DNA of 64,000 bases from Pseudomonas fluorescens (GCF_003732425.1 NZ_MOBX01000015.1:328303-392302), one strand, 5' to 3'. Positions 9,352-18,265 are shown, numbered from the stretch's first letter. Notes: generated by a model from the sequence alone, not told the origin. Program-made: numbers and translations.

Positions 9352-9755
9352 TGAAACGCTTTGCCCTGACCGCTATGGTCGGTGTGGGTCTGGTGGGTTG
9401 CGCGGCAGAACCTGTGCAACTGCAACAGAACCGCAGCTACATTCTGGAGTGGATCGGCGAGCGGCCGCTGATGGATTACAGCCATCTGACCGTGACCCTT
9501 GGCGATGATGGCCGCGCCTACGGCAATGGCGGCTGCAACCACTGGTTCGCGCCGTATACGCTGGACGGTGACAAGCTGACCTTCGGCAAGATCGGCAAGA
9601 CCCGCAAGCTCTGCGCACCGGCGCTGATGGAGCAGGAACAACGCTTCCTGCAGGCACTGGAACACGTCGAGCGCTGGGACATCTCGCCGATCGAGCAGAT
9701 GCGCTTCTGGCCGGCTGAAGGCAAGCCGCTGCGCTGGTGGCTGGAAGAGGGTTAA
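9351..9755 (+). CDS. META/HslJ-domain lipoprotein
   Basis: Lipoprotein of 134 aa with a signal peptide and lipobox LVGC (Cys17). A META (DUF306/HslJ-like) domain follows, with the hallmark GGCNHWFAPY near residues 62-71 and a second conserved cysteine (RKLCAPALM). HslJ-type proteins are outer-membrane or periplasmic stress-linked proteins; their biochemistry is unclear. The start overlaps the previous stop by one base. Confidence 0.88.
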   Translation: MKRFALTAMVGVGLVGCAAEPVQLQQNRSYILEWIGERPLMDYSHLTVTLGDDGRAYGNGGCNHWFAPYTLDGDKLTFGKIGKTRKLCAPALMEQEQRFLQALEHVERWDISPIEQMRFWPAEGKPLRWWLEEG

Positions 9756-9780
9756 CGCCCTTCGATGCACACTGAGGTTA

Positions 9781-9915
9781 CCTGTGGCGAGGGAGCTTGC
9801 TCCCGCTCGGCTGCGCAGCAGTCGCAAACTGGTAACTGCGGTGTGCCTGATACACCGAGTCAGCAGGGTTCGGGGCCGCTTCGCAGCCCAGCGGGAGCAA
9901 GCTCCCTCGCCACCA
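9781..9915. repeat. REP doublet (family B, GGGAGCTTGCTCCC core)
   Basis: Inverted arms (tggcgagggagcttgctccc at the left, its complement at 9893-9913) about 90 nt apart with further internal complementarity. It lies between two convergent genes. Confidence 0.85.
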
Positions 9916-9928
9916 AAGCTCATTCAAC

Positions 9929-10396
9929 TCACTTGGTCGCCTGCAACGCCTCCAGCTTCGCCATCACCCCCGCCGCCGTCTGCTCGCCCATCAACTGCTC
10001 ACGCACCTTGCCTTTGTTGTCGATGATGTACGTCACCGGCAACGCCTCACTGCGCGGCACGTCAAACAGCTCCGCCGGATCCTGCGCCAGCACGGTGAAC
10101 TTGATGCCCAGTTTCTCACTGGCGCTCTTCAATTCTTCACCCTGCACATTGTCAAAGTTGACCCCGAACACGCCGACGTTCTTGCTCTTCAACTCATCAG
10201 CCAAATGGTTGAGTTCCGGGATCTCGGTCCGGCACGGGCCGCACCATTCAGCCCAGTAGTTGAGCACCACCCATTGTTTGTCGAGACGTTCGGACGCGAC
10301 CTTCTGACCGTTCTGGTCGATCCCGTAATCATTGCCGCAGCCCCCCAGCATCAACGCCCCGATTATCGTTAATGCCGCTGCCAATCGCCGTGTCAT
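9929..10396 (-). CDS. TlpA-family thioredoxin-like lipoprotein
   Basis: Periplasmic membrane-anchored thiol-disulfide protein of 155 aa: signal peptide with lipobox LGGC (Cys20), then a thioredoxin fold with the catalytic WCGPC (Cys52/Cys55) and cis-Pro in EALPVTYI. TlpA/ResA relatives reduce cytochrome c or other envelope thiols; which partner applies here cannot be told. It is divergent from the arsC-like gene at 10510. Confidence 0.9.
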   Translation of the reverse strand: MTRRLAAALTIIGALMLGGCGNDYGIDQNGQKVASERLDKQWVVLNYWAEWCGPCRTEIPELNHLADELKSKNVGVFGVNFDNVQGEELKSASEKLGIKFTVLAQDPAELFDVPRSEALPVTYIIDNKGKVREQLMGEQTAAGVMAKLEALQATK

Positions 10397-10509
10397 GTCG
10401 TGTTCCTTGTGAAAATTTGAAGGCGCCTGCGACCCATTGCCTCCGAAGGTTCTGGATTGCGCGCTGCACAGTTAGAATAGCCGCCACTTTACGCCAGAAG
10501 CGACCCGCC

Positions 10510-10863
10510 ATGACCGATCTGACGCTTTATCACAATCCGCGCTGCTCGAAATCCCGCGGCGCGCTGGAGCTTCTTGAAGCCCGCGGCCTGACGCCGAACG
10601 TCGTGCGTTACCTGGAAACCCCGCTGAATGCAGCGCAAATCAAGGCCCTGCTCGGCAAGCTCGGGATCAGCGCACGCCAGTTGCTGCGCACCGGGGAAGA
10701 TGAATACAAAATGCTTCAGCTGGCTGACGAAAGCCTCAGCGAAGCGCAACTGATCGACGCCATTGCCCAGCATCCAAAACTGATGGAGCGGCCGATTCTC
10801 GAGGTCGGCGACAAAGCGGTGATCGGTCGTCCACCCGAAAATGTCCTGGAGTTGCTGCCGTGA
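10510..10863 (+). CDS. arsC: Arsenate reductase family protein (glutaredoxin type)
   Basis: Cytoplasmic protein of 117 aa with ArsC/Spx fold. The catalytic Cys12 is in YHNPRCSKSRGALELL, and a C-terminal conserved arginine region (RPILEVGDKAVIGRP) follows. Relatives reduce arsenate to arsenite with glutathione/glutaredoxin. Because the gene is not in an ars operon, it could instead be a YffB-like housekeeping member. The ATG at 10510 gives normal length. The stop overlaps the GTG of wrbA, so the two are co-translated. Confidence 0.88.
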   Translation: MTDLTLYHNPRCSKSRGALELLEARGLTPNVVRYLETPLNAAQIKALLGKLGISARQLLRTGEDEYKMLQLADESLSEAQLIDAIAQHPKLMERPILEVGDKAVIGRPPENVLELLP

Positions 10864-11456
10864 GCGCGCCGTACATTCTGGTGCTGTATTACAGCCGCAG
10901 CGGCTCGACCAACGAGATGGCCCGGCAGATTGCCCGCGGCGTCGAACAGGCCGGGCTCGAAGCCCGCCTGCGCACCGTGCCGGCGATCTCCACCGAATGC
11001 GAAGCCGTGGCCCCGGCCATCCCGGACGAAGGCGCGCTGTACGCAACGCTGGATGATTTGAAGAACTGCGCTGGCCTCGCCCTTGGCAGCCCGACCCGTT
11101 TCGGCAACATGGCCGCACCGCTCAAATACTTCCTCGACGGCACCAGCAACCTGTGGCTGACCGGCGCCCTCGTCGGTAAACCGGCCGGCGTGTTCACCTC
11201 CACTGCCAGCCTGCATGGCGGTCAGGAAACCACCCTGCTGTCGATGATGTTGCCGCTGTTGCACCACGGCATGCTCATCACCGGCCTGCCGTACAGCGAG
11301 TCGGCGCTGCTGGAAACCCAGGGCGGCGGCACTCCTTACGGTGCCAGTCATCACGCCGGAGCGGATGGCAAAAAAGGCCTCGATCAGCACGAAATGGCAC
11401 TGTGTCGTGCGCTGGGTCTGCGGCTGGCCAAAACCGCACAGAAACTGGTGGGCTGA
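10860..11456 (+). CDS. wrbA: NAD(P)H:quinone oxidoreductase, WrbA type
   Basis: Flavodoxin-like protein of 198 aa that reduces quinones by two electrons, a protection against redox cycling. It shows the FMN-phosphate loop YYSRSGSTNEMA (about 9-20), SPTRFGNMAAPLK and the TAS-LHGGQETT region typical of WrbA. The start is GTG at 10860 overlapping the arsC stop. The next gene begins one base after its stop, forming a compact arsC-wrbA-DUF2069 operon. Confidence 0.92.
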   Translation: MSAPYILVLYYSRSGSTNEMARQIARGVEQAGLEARLRTVPAISTECEAVAPAIPDEGALYATLDDLKNCAGLALGSPTRFGNMAAPLKYFLDGTSNLWLTGALVGKPAGVFTSTASLHGGQETTLLSMMLPLLHHGMLITGLPYSESALLETQGGGTPYGASHHAGADGKKGLDQHEMALCRALGLRLAKTAQKLVG

Positions 11457-11457
11457 G

Positions 11458-11883
11458 ATGGCGAAGAAGCCGAAGATTCTGCCGAGTGTCGAGTGGCTTG
11501 AGCCTCGGGTGAAGGCGATGCGGGTGCTCAGCCTGCTGAGCTTTTTCGCCCTCGCCGGGCTGCTCGCCGCTTACTACCTGCTGTTTGCAGACCTGCACGG
11601 CGCGCGGCCGTGGGTGATTCTGCTGGTCGAGCTGATCCCGTGGATCGTGCTCGCCCCGGCGATGATCATGGGCAGCGCCCGTGGGCATTCGTGGATGTGC
11701 TTTGTGGTGAATCTGTATTTCATCAAAGGCGCACTGGCGGCGTATGACCCGAGCCGGCAGTTGTTTGGGGTGCTGGAGATGATTGTCAGTCTGGCGGTGT
11801 TCTGCTCGGCGCTGCTGTATGTGCGGTGGCGGTATCAGTTGAATCGCAAACTGGCTGGCGAAGGCGAGATCAGCGCCGCCTGA
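11458..11883 (+). CDS. DUF2069 inner-membrane protein
   Basis: Membrane protein of 141 aa with about four hydrophobic segments (around 22-42, 50-70, 78-95, 104-124) and a short basic N-terminus (MAKKPK). It belongs to the DUF2069 family, usually found downstream of wrbA in pseudomonads. The function is not known. ATG at 11458 is the first codon after the wrbA stop. Confidence 0.88.
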   Translation: MAKKPKILPSVEWLEPRVKAMRVLSLLSFFALAGLLAAYYLLFADLHGARPWVILLVELIPWIVLAPAMIMGSARGHSWMCFVVNLYFIKGALAAYDPSRQLFGVLEMIVSLAVFCSALLYVRWRYQLNRKLAGEGEISAA

Positions 11884-11890
11884 CGAATAG

Positions 11891-11969
11891 CTATCGCGAG
11901 CAGGCTCACTCCTACAGGGGATTTGTGAACGCCACAGATCCGCTGTAGGAGTGAGCCTGCTCGCGATAG
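11891..11969. repeat. REP doublet (family A, CTCACTCCTAC variant)
   Basis: Arms ctatcgcgagcaggctcact (from 11891) and its reverse complement ending at 11969, about 25 nt apart; near-perfect inverted repeat between convergent genes. Confidence 0.9.
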
Positions 11970-11982
11970 GAGCGACCCGGTC

Positions 11983-12657
11983 TTAATGGTTGACGGTGTA
12001 AGCGAGCATCATCGAAATCTGGCTCATCGGCCGCCCGCCACTCTGTTCATGCCACTGGTTGAATGCATCCTGCACAATCGCCAGATCGCGCAGGCTGGTC
12101 GGCACCTTGTCGACGATCTTCTGCGCATTCAGTGCCGCGACCACGTCGTAGCTCGGCACGAATGTGTCCTTGCCGACCATGCGCAAAAACCGTGGCGCCG
12201 ACAGCCCGCCCAGTTGATGGCCGTGCTTTTTCAGGTACGTCCACAGACCGACGATATCAGTCACCGGCCAGTCGGCAATCAGCGCACCGAAACTGCCCTT
12301 CTCCTTCTCGACATCGAGGATGAACTGCGCATTGCGCGGCACGCTTTTGAGCTTGCCCAGGTGGCGGATGATCCGCGCGTCCTGCATCAGGCGTTCAAGG
12401 TGTTCGGCGCTCATCAGCACGACTTTTTCCGGGTCGAACTTGAAGAACACTTCTTCGAAGGCCGGCCATTTGGCGTCGACCAGACTGTGCTTGAGGCCGG
12501 CGCGGAACACACGCAATGCCATGGTTGAGAGGTAGCGGTCGTCGCTGATCTTGCGCAGTTGCGCCGGGGTCTTGGGAACGGGCAGATGGGCTTCCAGTTC
12601 AGCTGCCGAACCGAAGCGGTTCAGACAGTATTCGTGCAGCCACTTGTAATCGCGCAT
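11983..12657 (-). CDS. DNA-3-methyladenine glycosylase I-like protein
   Basis: Protein of 224 aa related to Tag (COG2818), the base-excision enzyme that removes 3-methyladenine. The middle region (FKFDPEKVVLMSAEHLERL, DARIIRHLGKLKSVPRNA) aligns well with Tag. The N-terminal zinc ligands of classical Tag (Met-Glu-Arg-Cys...) and the C-terminal His-X3-Cys are absent, so this is a diverged branch and activity is uncertain. ATG at 12657 matches the family start MRDYKWLHEYC. Confidence 0.82.
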   Translation of the reverse strand: MRDYKWLHEYCLNRFGSAAELEAHLPVPKTPAQLRKISDDRYLSTMALRVFRAGLKHSLVDAKWPAFEEVFFKFDPEKVVLMSAEHLERLMQDARIIRHLGKLKSVPRNAQFILDVEKEKGSFGALIADWPVTDIVGLWTYLKKHGHQLGGLSAPRFLRMVGKDTFVPSYDVVAALNAQKIVDKVPTSLRDLAIVQDAFNQWHEQSGGRPMSQISMMLAYTVNH

Positions 12658-12721
12658 GCCCTCTCCTGAGGTTTGAAATGAAATAACACCGGTGCCCACA
12701 AAACCCTGTGGGGGCTAGCCC

Positions 12722-12818
12722 TATGGCGAGGGGATTTATCCCCGATGGGGCGCAAAGCGCCCCCAGAAAAGCCTGGGGCTGCTGCGTAGCCCATCGGGGA
12801 TAAATCCCCTCACCACAG
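12722..12818. repeat. REP doublet (family B, GGGGATTTATCCCC core)
   Basis: Arms tggcgaggggatttatcccc (left) and its complement ending near 12818, in the gap between the Tag-like gene and ttcA. Confidence 0.88.
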
Positions 12819-12844
12819 AGGGCTGACTCCCACAGTGATTGGGT

Positions 12845-13669
12845 TTACAGGTTGACGACGTTAACGAAGCGCGAAGCCGCGGTCTCGTCGATTTTGAGGC
12901 TGGTGAAGTCGAACAGGTTGCGGTCGGCCAGTTGCGACGGAATCACGTTCTGCAGACTGCGGAAGATGCTTTCGGTACGGCCCGGGGTCTTGCGCTCCCA
13001 GTCCTGAAGCATTTCCTTGACGACCTGGCGCTGCAGGTTTTCCTGCGAACCGCAGAGGTTGCACGGGATGATCGGGAATGCCTTGAAATCCGAGTAAGCC
13101 TGAATGTCCTTCTCGTTGCAGTACGCCAGCGGACGAATTACCACGTTGCGGCCGTCGTCGGCGCGCAGCTTCGGCGGCATGGCTTTAAGCGAACCGTTGA
13201 AGAACATGTTGAGGAAGAACGTCTCGACGATGTCGTCGCGGTGATGACCGAGGGCCATTTTCGTCGCGCCGATCTCATCGGCAAAGGTGTACAGCGTGCC
13301 GCGACGCAGGCGCGAGCACAGCGAGCAGGTGGTCTTGCCTTCCGGGATCAGTTCCTTGACCACCGAGTAGGTGTCTTTCTCGACGATGTGGTACTCGACG
13401 CCCAGCTCTTTCAGGTAGGCCGGCAGCACGTGCTCGGGGAAGCCCGGTTGCTTCTGGTCCATGTTCACCGCGACGATCTCGAACTTGATCGGGGCAACCT
13501 TCTGCAGGTGCAGCAACACATCGAGCATGGTGTAGCTGTCCTTACCCCCGGACAGGCAGACCATGACTTTGTCGCCGTCTTCAATCATGTTGAAATCGGC
13601 GACCGCTTCGCCGGCCAGGCGGCGCAGGCGCTTTTGCAGTTTGTTCTGGTTGACCGTAAGAGTGCCCAT
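12845..13669 (-). CDS. ttcA: tRNA 2-thiocytidine(32) synthetase TtcA
   Basis: Iron-sulfur ATP-dependent enzyme of 274 aa that thiolates cytidine 32 in tRNA, including tRNA-Arg species. It has the PP-loop SGGKDS (residues 40-45), Cys-X2-Cys pairs CSLC (about 116-119) and CNLC (about 207-210) that bind the cluster, and GHHRDDIVETFF. The ATG at 13669 (MGTLTVNQNKLQKRL) is chosen over upstream in-frame starts that would read through the REP element. Confidence 0.95.
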   Translation of the reverse strand: MGTLTVNQNKLQKRLRRLAGEAVADFNMIEDGDKVMVCLSGGKDSYTMLDVLLHLQKVAPIKFEIVAVNMDQKQPGFPEHVLPAYLKELGVEYHIVEKDTYSVVKELIPEGKTTCSLCSRLRRGTLYTFADEIGATKMALGHHRDDIVETFFLNMFFNGSLKAMPPKLRADDGRNVVIRPLAYCNEKDIQAYSDFKAFPIIPCNLCGSQENLQRQVVKEMLQDWERKTPGRTESIFRSLQNVIPSQLADRNLFDFTSLKIDETAASRFVNVVNL

Positions 13670-13784
13670 GACGCGAAACCCGTGAAGTGTGACGAAAGGC
13701 CGGCATTTTACGCAAAAACCATCGTGAGGGCGAAGGACCTGGGGTCTGGCCTTCTTGCTCAGTAGATGTGGGGTGAATGAATTC

Positions 13785-13920
13785 CTGTGGCGAGGGGATT
13801 TATCCCCGTTGGGCTGCGCAGCGGCCCCAAAACCTGAACATCGGGTTTGCCTGACGCACCGTGGTGAATGGCTTGGCGACTGCTTCGCAGCCGAACGGGG
13901 ATAAATCCCCTCGCCACAGG
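13785..13920. repeat. REP doublet (family B)
   Basis: Begins with cctgtggcgaggggattta and ends with the exact complement (taaatcccctcgccacagg). Inner arms gttgggctgcgcagc / gcttcgcagccgaac also pair. It lies upstream of ttcA; the rest of the 480-nt gap to 14151 holds no further gene that I can support. Confidence 0.9.
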
Positions 13921-14150
13921 AATCTCCTGGCCACAGGGGAGGCATGTCCATATGGGGCAAGACCCCAAGGCGATTAAGCCCCGTGTTTACAGCGCAATTT
14001 GCTCTAACCCCCTAATACCTGTACGGGTAAGACCTTTCTATACTGCGACATAAGGTCGCACACAAATCTGAAGACCTGTATTTGCTCGGCCACCTTGGCC
14101 CGTAGGCGCTCCGTTGGGGGGCGATGGCAATAACAAGAGGAGTGACTGGC

Positions 14151-14753
14151 ATGATCCATCACGTAGTGGGACTTTTTACCCACCCCGATCAGGAATGGAA
14201 GGAAATCCGTGGCGACCAAGAGGAAAGCATCAGCCACATGTACCTCACCCACACGCTGATTCTGGCGGCGATCCCCGCTGTCTCGGCGTTTATCGGCACG
14301 ACTCAGGTCGGCTGGGTAATCGGCAATCGCGCACCGGTGATGCTCACCGTTGAAAGCGCGATCTGGATGACGGTCATGTCGTATCTGGCCATGCTGGGCG
14401 GGGTCGCGGTCATGGGGGCTTTCGTGCACTGGATGGCCCGCACCTATGACGCCAATCCGAGCCTGGCCCGTTGCGTGGCGTTTGCCACCTACACCGCGAC
14501 ACCGTTGTTCGTCGGTGGACTGGCGGCGCTGTATCCGCATATGTGGCTGGGGATGATCGTCGGCACGGCGGCCATCTGCTACACGGTTTACCTGCTGTAT
14601 GTGGGGCTGCCGACATTCATGAATATTCCGTCGGATGAAGGTTTCCTGTTCTCAAGCTCAGTATTGGCGGTGGGGCTGGTGGTACTGGTCGCCATCATGG
14701 CGTTCACCGTGATCGTCTGGGGGCTGGGCGTAGGCCCGGTCTATACGAACTGA
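14151..14753 (+). CDS. Yip1-family inner-membrane protein
   Basis: Membrane protein of 200 aa with five predicted helices and the Yip1 (DUF1282) pattern. It has a short amphipathic N-terminus MIHHVVGLFTHPDQEW, typical of the bacterial members, then helices near 42-62, 75-100, 110-130, 135-155 and 170-195. ATG at 14151 has AAGAGGAG upstream. The bacterial role is unknown. A terminator follows directly. Confidence 0.88.
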   Translation: MIHHVVGLFTHPDQEWKEIRGDQEESISHMYLTHTLILAAIPAVSAFIGTTQVGWVIGNRAPVMLTVESAIWMTVMSYLAMLGGVAVMGAFVHWMARTYDANPSLARCVAFATYTATPLFVGGLAALYPHMWLGMIVGTAAICYTVYLLYVGLPTFMNIPSDEGFLFSSSVLAVGLVVLVAIMAFTVIVWGLGVGPVYTN

Positions 14754-14783
14754 CTCGCCGAGAAAAACAAAATCTGCCAACTC

Positions 14784-14803
14784 AGGCCGCCGCAAGGCGG
14801 CCT
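14784..14803 (+). terminator. Rho-independent terminator after the Yip1 gene
   Basis: Perfect stem aggccgcc / ggcggcct with GCAA tetraloop, followed by a short T-rich run (ttctcgttctc). Confidence 0.75.
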
Positions 14804-14893
14804 TCTCGTTCTCGGCATGACCATTCGGCAGCTTGGCGATTCGCAAGTGCACAGGGTTGCGGCATACTCGACGCCTCTGGAGATCCATCAAGC

Positions 14894-15388
14894 ATGCCCG
14901 AGCAACTCAATACCCGCGTCGAAGACTGTTACCAACTCGCTGAATCCTTTTTCAAACGTTCCTTCCCTCGCCCTGTCGTCAGCCTCAAGCTGCGCGGGCA
15001 AAAAGCCGGTGTTGCGCATCTGCACGAGAACCTGCTGCGCTTCAACCCGCAGCTGTACCGGGAAAACACCGAACATTTCCTCAAGCAGACCGTGGCCCAC
15101 GAAGTCGCGCACCTGATCGCCCATCAGTTGTTTGGCGAGCGCATTCAGCCCCACGGCGAGGAATGGCAACTGATCATGCGCGGCGTTTACGAACTGCCGC
15201 CGGATCGCTGCCACACCTATGCAATCAAGCGTCGCAGCGTGACCCGCTATATCTACAAATGCCCATGCGCCGACAGTGATTTCCCGTTTTCGGCGCAGCG
15301 CCATAGTCTGGTACGGCAGGGGCGGCGGTATTTGTGTCGGCGATGCCGCAATACATTGGTGTTCAGTGGTGAGATGCGGGTGGAATAG
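14894..15388 (+). CDS. sprT: SprT-family zinc metalloprotease
   Basis: Protein of 164 aa with the zinc-protease motif HEVAH (69-73), third ligand in QPHGEEW, and a C-terminal zinc ribbon (YKCPC ... YLCRRC). The eukaryotic relative Spartan cuts DNA-protein crosslinks; the role of bacterial SprT is less clear. ATG at 14894 follows CTGGAG. Standalone gene, flanked by a terminator and a REP doublet. Confidence 0.93.
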   Translation: MPEQLNTRVEDCYQLAESFFKRSFPRPVVSLKLRGQKAGVAHLHENLLRFNPQLYRENTEHFLKQTVAHEVAHLIAHQLFGERIQPHGEEWQLIMRGVYELPPDRCHTYAIKRRSVTRYIYKCPCADSDFPFSAQRHSLVRQGRRYLCRRCRNTLVFSGEMRVE

Positions 15389-15415
15389 CCCGGATTTGCA
15401 GTGCCTGTATCGGCC

Positions 15416-15486
15416 CCTTCGCGAGCAGGCTCGCTCCCACATTTGGAATGCGGCCCACTGTGGGAGCGAGCCTGCTCGCGAAGGGG
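15416..15486. repeat. REP doublet (family A)
   Basis: Arms cccttcgcgagcaggctcgc and its complement ending at 15486, about 20 nt apart, between convergent sprT and the CoA-transferase gene. Confidence 0.92.
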
Positions 15487-15498
15487 CTGGTACAGGCA

Positions 15499-16680
15499 CT
15501 AGAGAATCACTTTGGAAGCACGCAATTCGGCAATCCGCTCAGCACTGAACCCCAATTCCGCCAACACCTGATCCGTATGCTGTCCCAACGCCGCGCCAAC
15601 ATGCCGCGGTGCCGGCAACGCCTCGAAAAACTTCAACGGACACGCCATTTGCGCCTGCGTCGTACCATCGTCACGCGGCACCTGCGTCACCAGTTCCCGC
15701 GCCTGCAACTGCGGATGGCGCACCGCCTCACTCAGGCTCAACACCGGTTCGACACACGCATCAATCCCGGCAAACATCTCGCACAACTCGGCAAAGTCAT
15801 GTTTTTCGAACTCGACCGTCAGCGCGTATTTCAACGCCCGCTGCTGTTCAGGCTTGGGCGACAAGCCCTGCGCCGCCAACTCCGGCCGGCCCAGCGCCGT
15901 ACACAGTTGCTGCATGAACCCCGGTTCCAGACTGCCTACCGACATCCAGCGTCCATCGCGAGACCGGTAGTAGTCGTAGAAACTGCCGCCATTGAGCATC
16001 TGCTCTTCCCATTCAGGCTCTTCGCCGCAAGCCAGATACCCGGCGCCAGCCATGGCATTCAGGCTGAACGCGCAATCGGTCATGCTCACATCCAGGTGCG
16101 TGCCCTGCCCCGTTTGCTGACGGGCAATCACTGCCGCGAGCAAGCCGATCACCCCGTGCAGCGAACCACCCGCCACGTCCGCCACTTGCATGCCCAGCGG
16201 CAACGGTCCGCTATCGGCACGGCCGGTGTAACTGGCAAGGCCGGCCAGCGCGAGGTAGTTGATGTCATGCCCGGCGCGATCCTTGTACGGCCCGGTCTGG
16301 CCGTACCCGGTGATCGACACGTAAATCAGCTTCGGGTTGATCGCTTTCAGCGCCTCATAGCCCAGACCCAGACGCTCCATCACACCGGGGCGAAACTGCT
16401 CGAGGACGATGTCGTAATCGGCCAGCAGCTGCTTGACCACTTCCAGCGCCTCGGGTTGTTTCAGATCCAGGGCCAGGCTGCGCTTGTTGCGATTGAGGTA
16501 GGCATGACTGGCCGAGATTCCGCCATCATGCGGCGGCAATACCCGCAGCAGATCCAGACGCGTCGGCGACTCGATGCGCAGCACTTCGGCGCCCATGTCT
16601 GCCAGCAACAGTGAGGCGAACGGCCCCGGCAGCAATGTCGAGAAATCGAGGATCTTCAATGAGGCCAGCGGTGCGGACAT
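15499..16680 (-). CDS. CaiB/BaiF family CoA-transferase
   Basis: Class III CoA-transferase of 393 aa, moving CoA between carboxylic acids. The N-terminal signature KILDFSTLLPGPFASLLLADMGAEV, the catalytic aspartate region (ALDLKQPEAL, GHDINYLALAG, hence Asp in the GHD motif) and ADVAGGSLHGVIGLLAA are present. It resembles alpha-methylacyl-CoA racemase-type members; the substrate is unknown. ATG at 16680 has AAGGAG. No partner gene (acyl-CoA dehydrogenase, ligase) is adjacent. Confidence 0.9.
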   Translation of the reverse strand: MSAPLASLKILDFSTLLPGPFASLLLADMGAEVLRIESPTRLDLLRVLPPHDGGISASHAYLNRNKRSLALDLKQPEALEVVKQLLADYDIVLEQFRPGVMERLGLGYEALKAINPKLIYVSITGYGQTGPYKDRAGHDINYLALAGLASYTGRADSGPLPLGMQVADVAGGSLHGVIGLLAAVIARQQTGQGTHLDVSMTDCAFSLNAMAGAGYLACGEEPEWEEQMLNGGSFYDYYRSRDGRWMSVGSLEPGFMQQLCTALGRPELAAQGLSPKPEQQRALKYALTVEFEKHDFAELCEMFAGIDACVEPVLSLSEAVRHPQLQARELVTQVPRDDGTTQAQMACPLKFFEALPAPRHVGAALGQHTDQVLAELGFSAERIAELRASKVIL

Positions 16681-16786
16681 GGGCGAACTCCTTGGGCGAT
16701 GCACTCAGCCTAGGCAGCGATGCCGCGTACGGCAATCACCGGAAATGTCAGCGGGTGTGACCGTTGCGCTCAAACCGCAGGCAATA

Positions 16787-16810
16787 AAAAACCTGCCGAG
16801 GCAGGTTTTT
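16787..16810 (-). terminator. Terminator hairpin downstream of dctA
   Basis: Stem aaaaacctgc / gcaggttttt with a 4-nt loop (CGAG); A/T tails on both sides make it work in either direction. It lies past the REP doublet that follows dctA. Confidence 0.7.
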
Positions 16811-16818
16811 CAGTACAT

Positions 16819-16911
16819 CTGTGGCGAGGGAGCTTGCTCCCGCTGGGTCGCGTAGCGGCCCCAAGGAAGGGCCTGCTGCGCAGTCCAGCGGGAGCAAGCT
16901 CCCTCGCCACA
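16819..16911. repeat. REP doublet (family B)
   Basis: Arms ctgtggcgagggagcttgct and its complement (agcaagctccctcgccac) about 50 nt apart, with internal gctgggtcg / cagtccagc pairing; directly after the dctA stop. Confidence 0.88.
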
Positions 16912-16930
16912 AGGTATTACCAAATACAGC

Positions 16931-18265
16931 TTACTTGACGCTGGTAGGCGTTGGGCCTTCAGCCACACCCAGATCGTCTTCAGGACGGGTATCAGCGATA
17001 CCGCGACCACCCGATGCCAGCTCGGCGTCCAATACGTCGGTGTCCAGTTCTTTCACCCACTTGGCAACCACGATGGTCGCTACAGCGTTACCGACCAGGT
17101 TGGTCAGTGCGCGGGCTTCGGACATGAAGCGGTCGATACCGAGGATCAGCGCCAGACCGGCCACCGGCAGGTGACCTACCGCCGACAGGGTGGCAGCCAG
17201 CACGATGAAGCCAGAACCGGTCACGCCGGCAGCGCCTTTGGAGGACAGCAGCAACACCACCAGCAGGGTGATCTGATGGGTGATGTCCATGTGCGTGTCG
17301 GTGGCCTGAGCAATGAACACGGCAGCCATGGTCAGGTAGATCGCAGTGCCGTCGAGGTTGAACGAGTAACCGGTCGGGATCACCAGACCCACTACCGATT
17401 TCTTCGCGCCCAGACGCTCCATCTTGATCAGCATGCGTGGCAGTACCGATTCCGACGAGGAAGTGCCAAGTACGATCAGCAGCTCTTCACGGATATAACG
17501 AATCATCTTCAGCACGCTGAAACCGTGCATGCGGGCGATACCGCCGAGGACGATGAGGATGAACGCCAGGCAGGTGATGTAGAAGCAGATCATCAGTTGA
17601 CCCAGCTGCACCAGCGAGCCGACACCGTAGGCACCGATGGTGAAGGCCATCGCACCGAAGGCACCGATTGGCGCGAGCTTCATGATCATGTTGATGATGT
17701 TGAACATCACGTGAGCGAAGCGATCGATGAAGTCGAGGATCGGCTTGCCGTAGGCACCCAGGCGATGCAGGGCGAAACCGAAGATCACCGAGAACATCAA
17801 CACTTGCAGGATGTCACCGGTGGCGAACGCGCCGACGATGGTGGTCGGGATCACGTTGAGCAGGAAGCCGACAACGCTTTGGTCAGCGCCAGCCGCTACA
17901 TAAGAGGCAACTTTCGAAGCGTCGAGAGTGGCGACGTCGATGTGCATGCCGTTGCCCGGTTGCACGACGTTGACCACGACCAAGCCGACCAGCAGCGCAA
18001 TGGTCGAAACGATTTCGAAATACAGGAGTGCATAACCGCCGGTCTTGCCGACCGATTTCATGTTCTGCATGCCAGCGATACCGCTGACTACGGTGCAGAA
18101 GATGATCGGCGCGATGATCATTTTGATCAGCTTGATGAACCCGTCACCCAGTGGCTTTACCGCGACACCGAACTGCGGGTAGTAATGACCGAGCGCAATA
18201 CCGATGATGATTGCGATGATCACCTGGAAATACAGGGATTTGTACAGTGGCTGACGAGTCGTCAT
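16931..18265 (-). CDS. dctA: C4-dicarboxylate transport protein DctA
   Basis: Inner-membrane proton or sodium symporter of 444 aa for succinate, fumarate and malate (DAACS family). It has the starting MTTRQPLYKSLYFQVIIAI, the serine-rich re-entrant loop GTSSSESVLPRML, the transport motif PTGYSFNLDGTAIYL and LLSSKGAAGVTGSGF. The ATG at 18265 is far inside a longer open frame and matches the family N-terminus. A sigma-54 promoter lies about 145 nt upstream, consistent with control by the DctB/DctD pair, which is not in this window. Confidence 0.96.
   Translation of the reverse strand: MTTRQPLYKSLYFQVIIAIIIGIALGHYYPQFGVAVKPLGDGFIKLIKMIIAPIIFCTVVSGIAGMQNMKSVGKTGGYALLYFEIVSTIALLVGLVVVNVVQPGNGMHIDVATLDASKVASYVAAGADQSVVGFLLNVIPTTIVGAFATGDILQVLMFSVIFGFALHRLGAYGKPILDFIDRFAHVMFNIINMIMKLAPIGAFGAMAFTIGAYGVGSLVQLGQLMICFYITCLAFILIVLGGIARMHGFSVLKMIRYIREELLIVLGTSSSESVLPRMLIKMERLGAKKSVVGLVIPTGYSFNLDGTAIYLTMAAVFIAQATDTHMDITHQITLLVVLLLSSKGAAGVTGSGFIVLAATLSAVGHLPVAGLALILGIDRFMSEARALTNLVGNAVATIVVAKWVKELDTDVLDAELASGGRGIADTRPEDDLGVAEGPTPTSVK

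Noticed and set aside
14016..14044. Promoter for the Yip1 gene (TATACT at 14039-14044)
   Set aside because: The -10 is good but the expected -35 position reads TACCTG, too poor to report.
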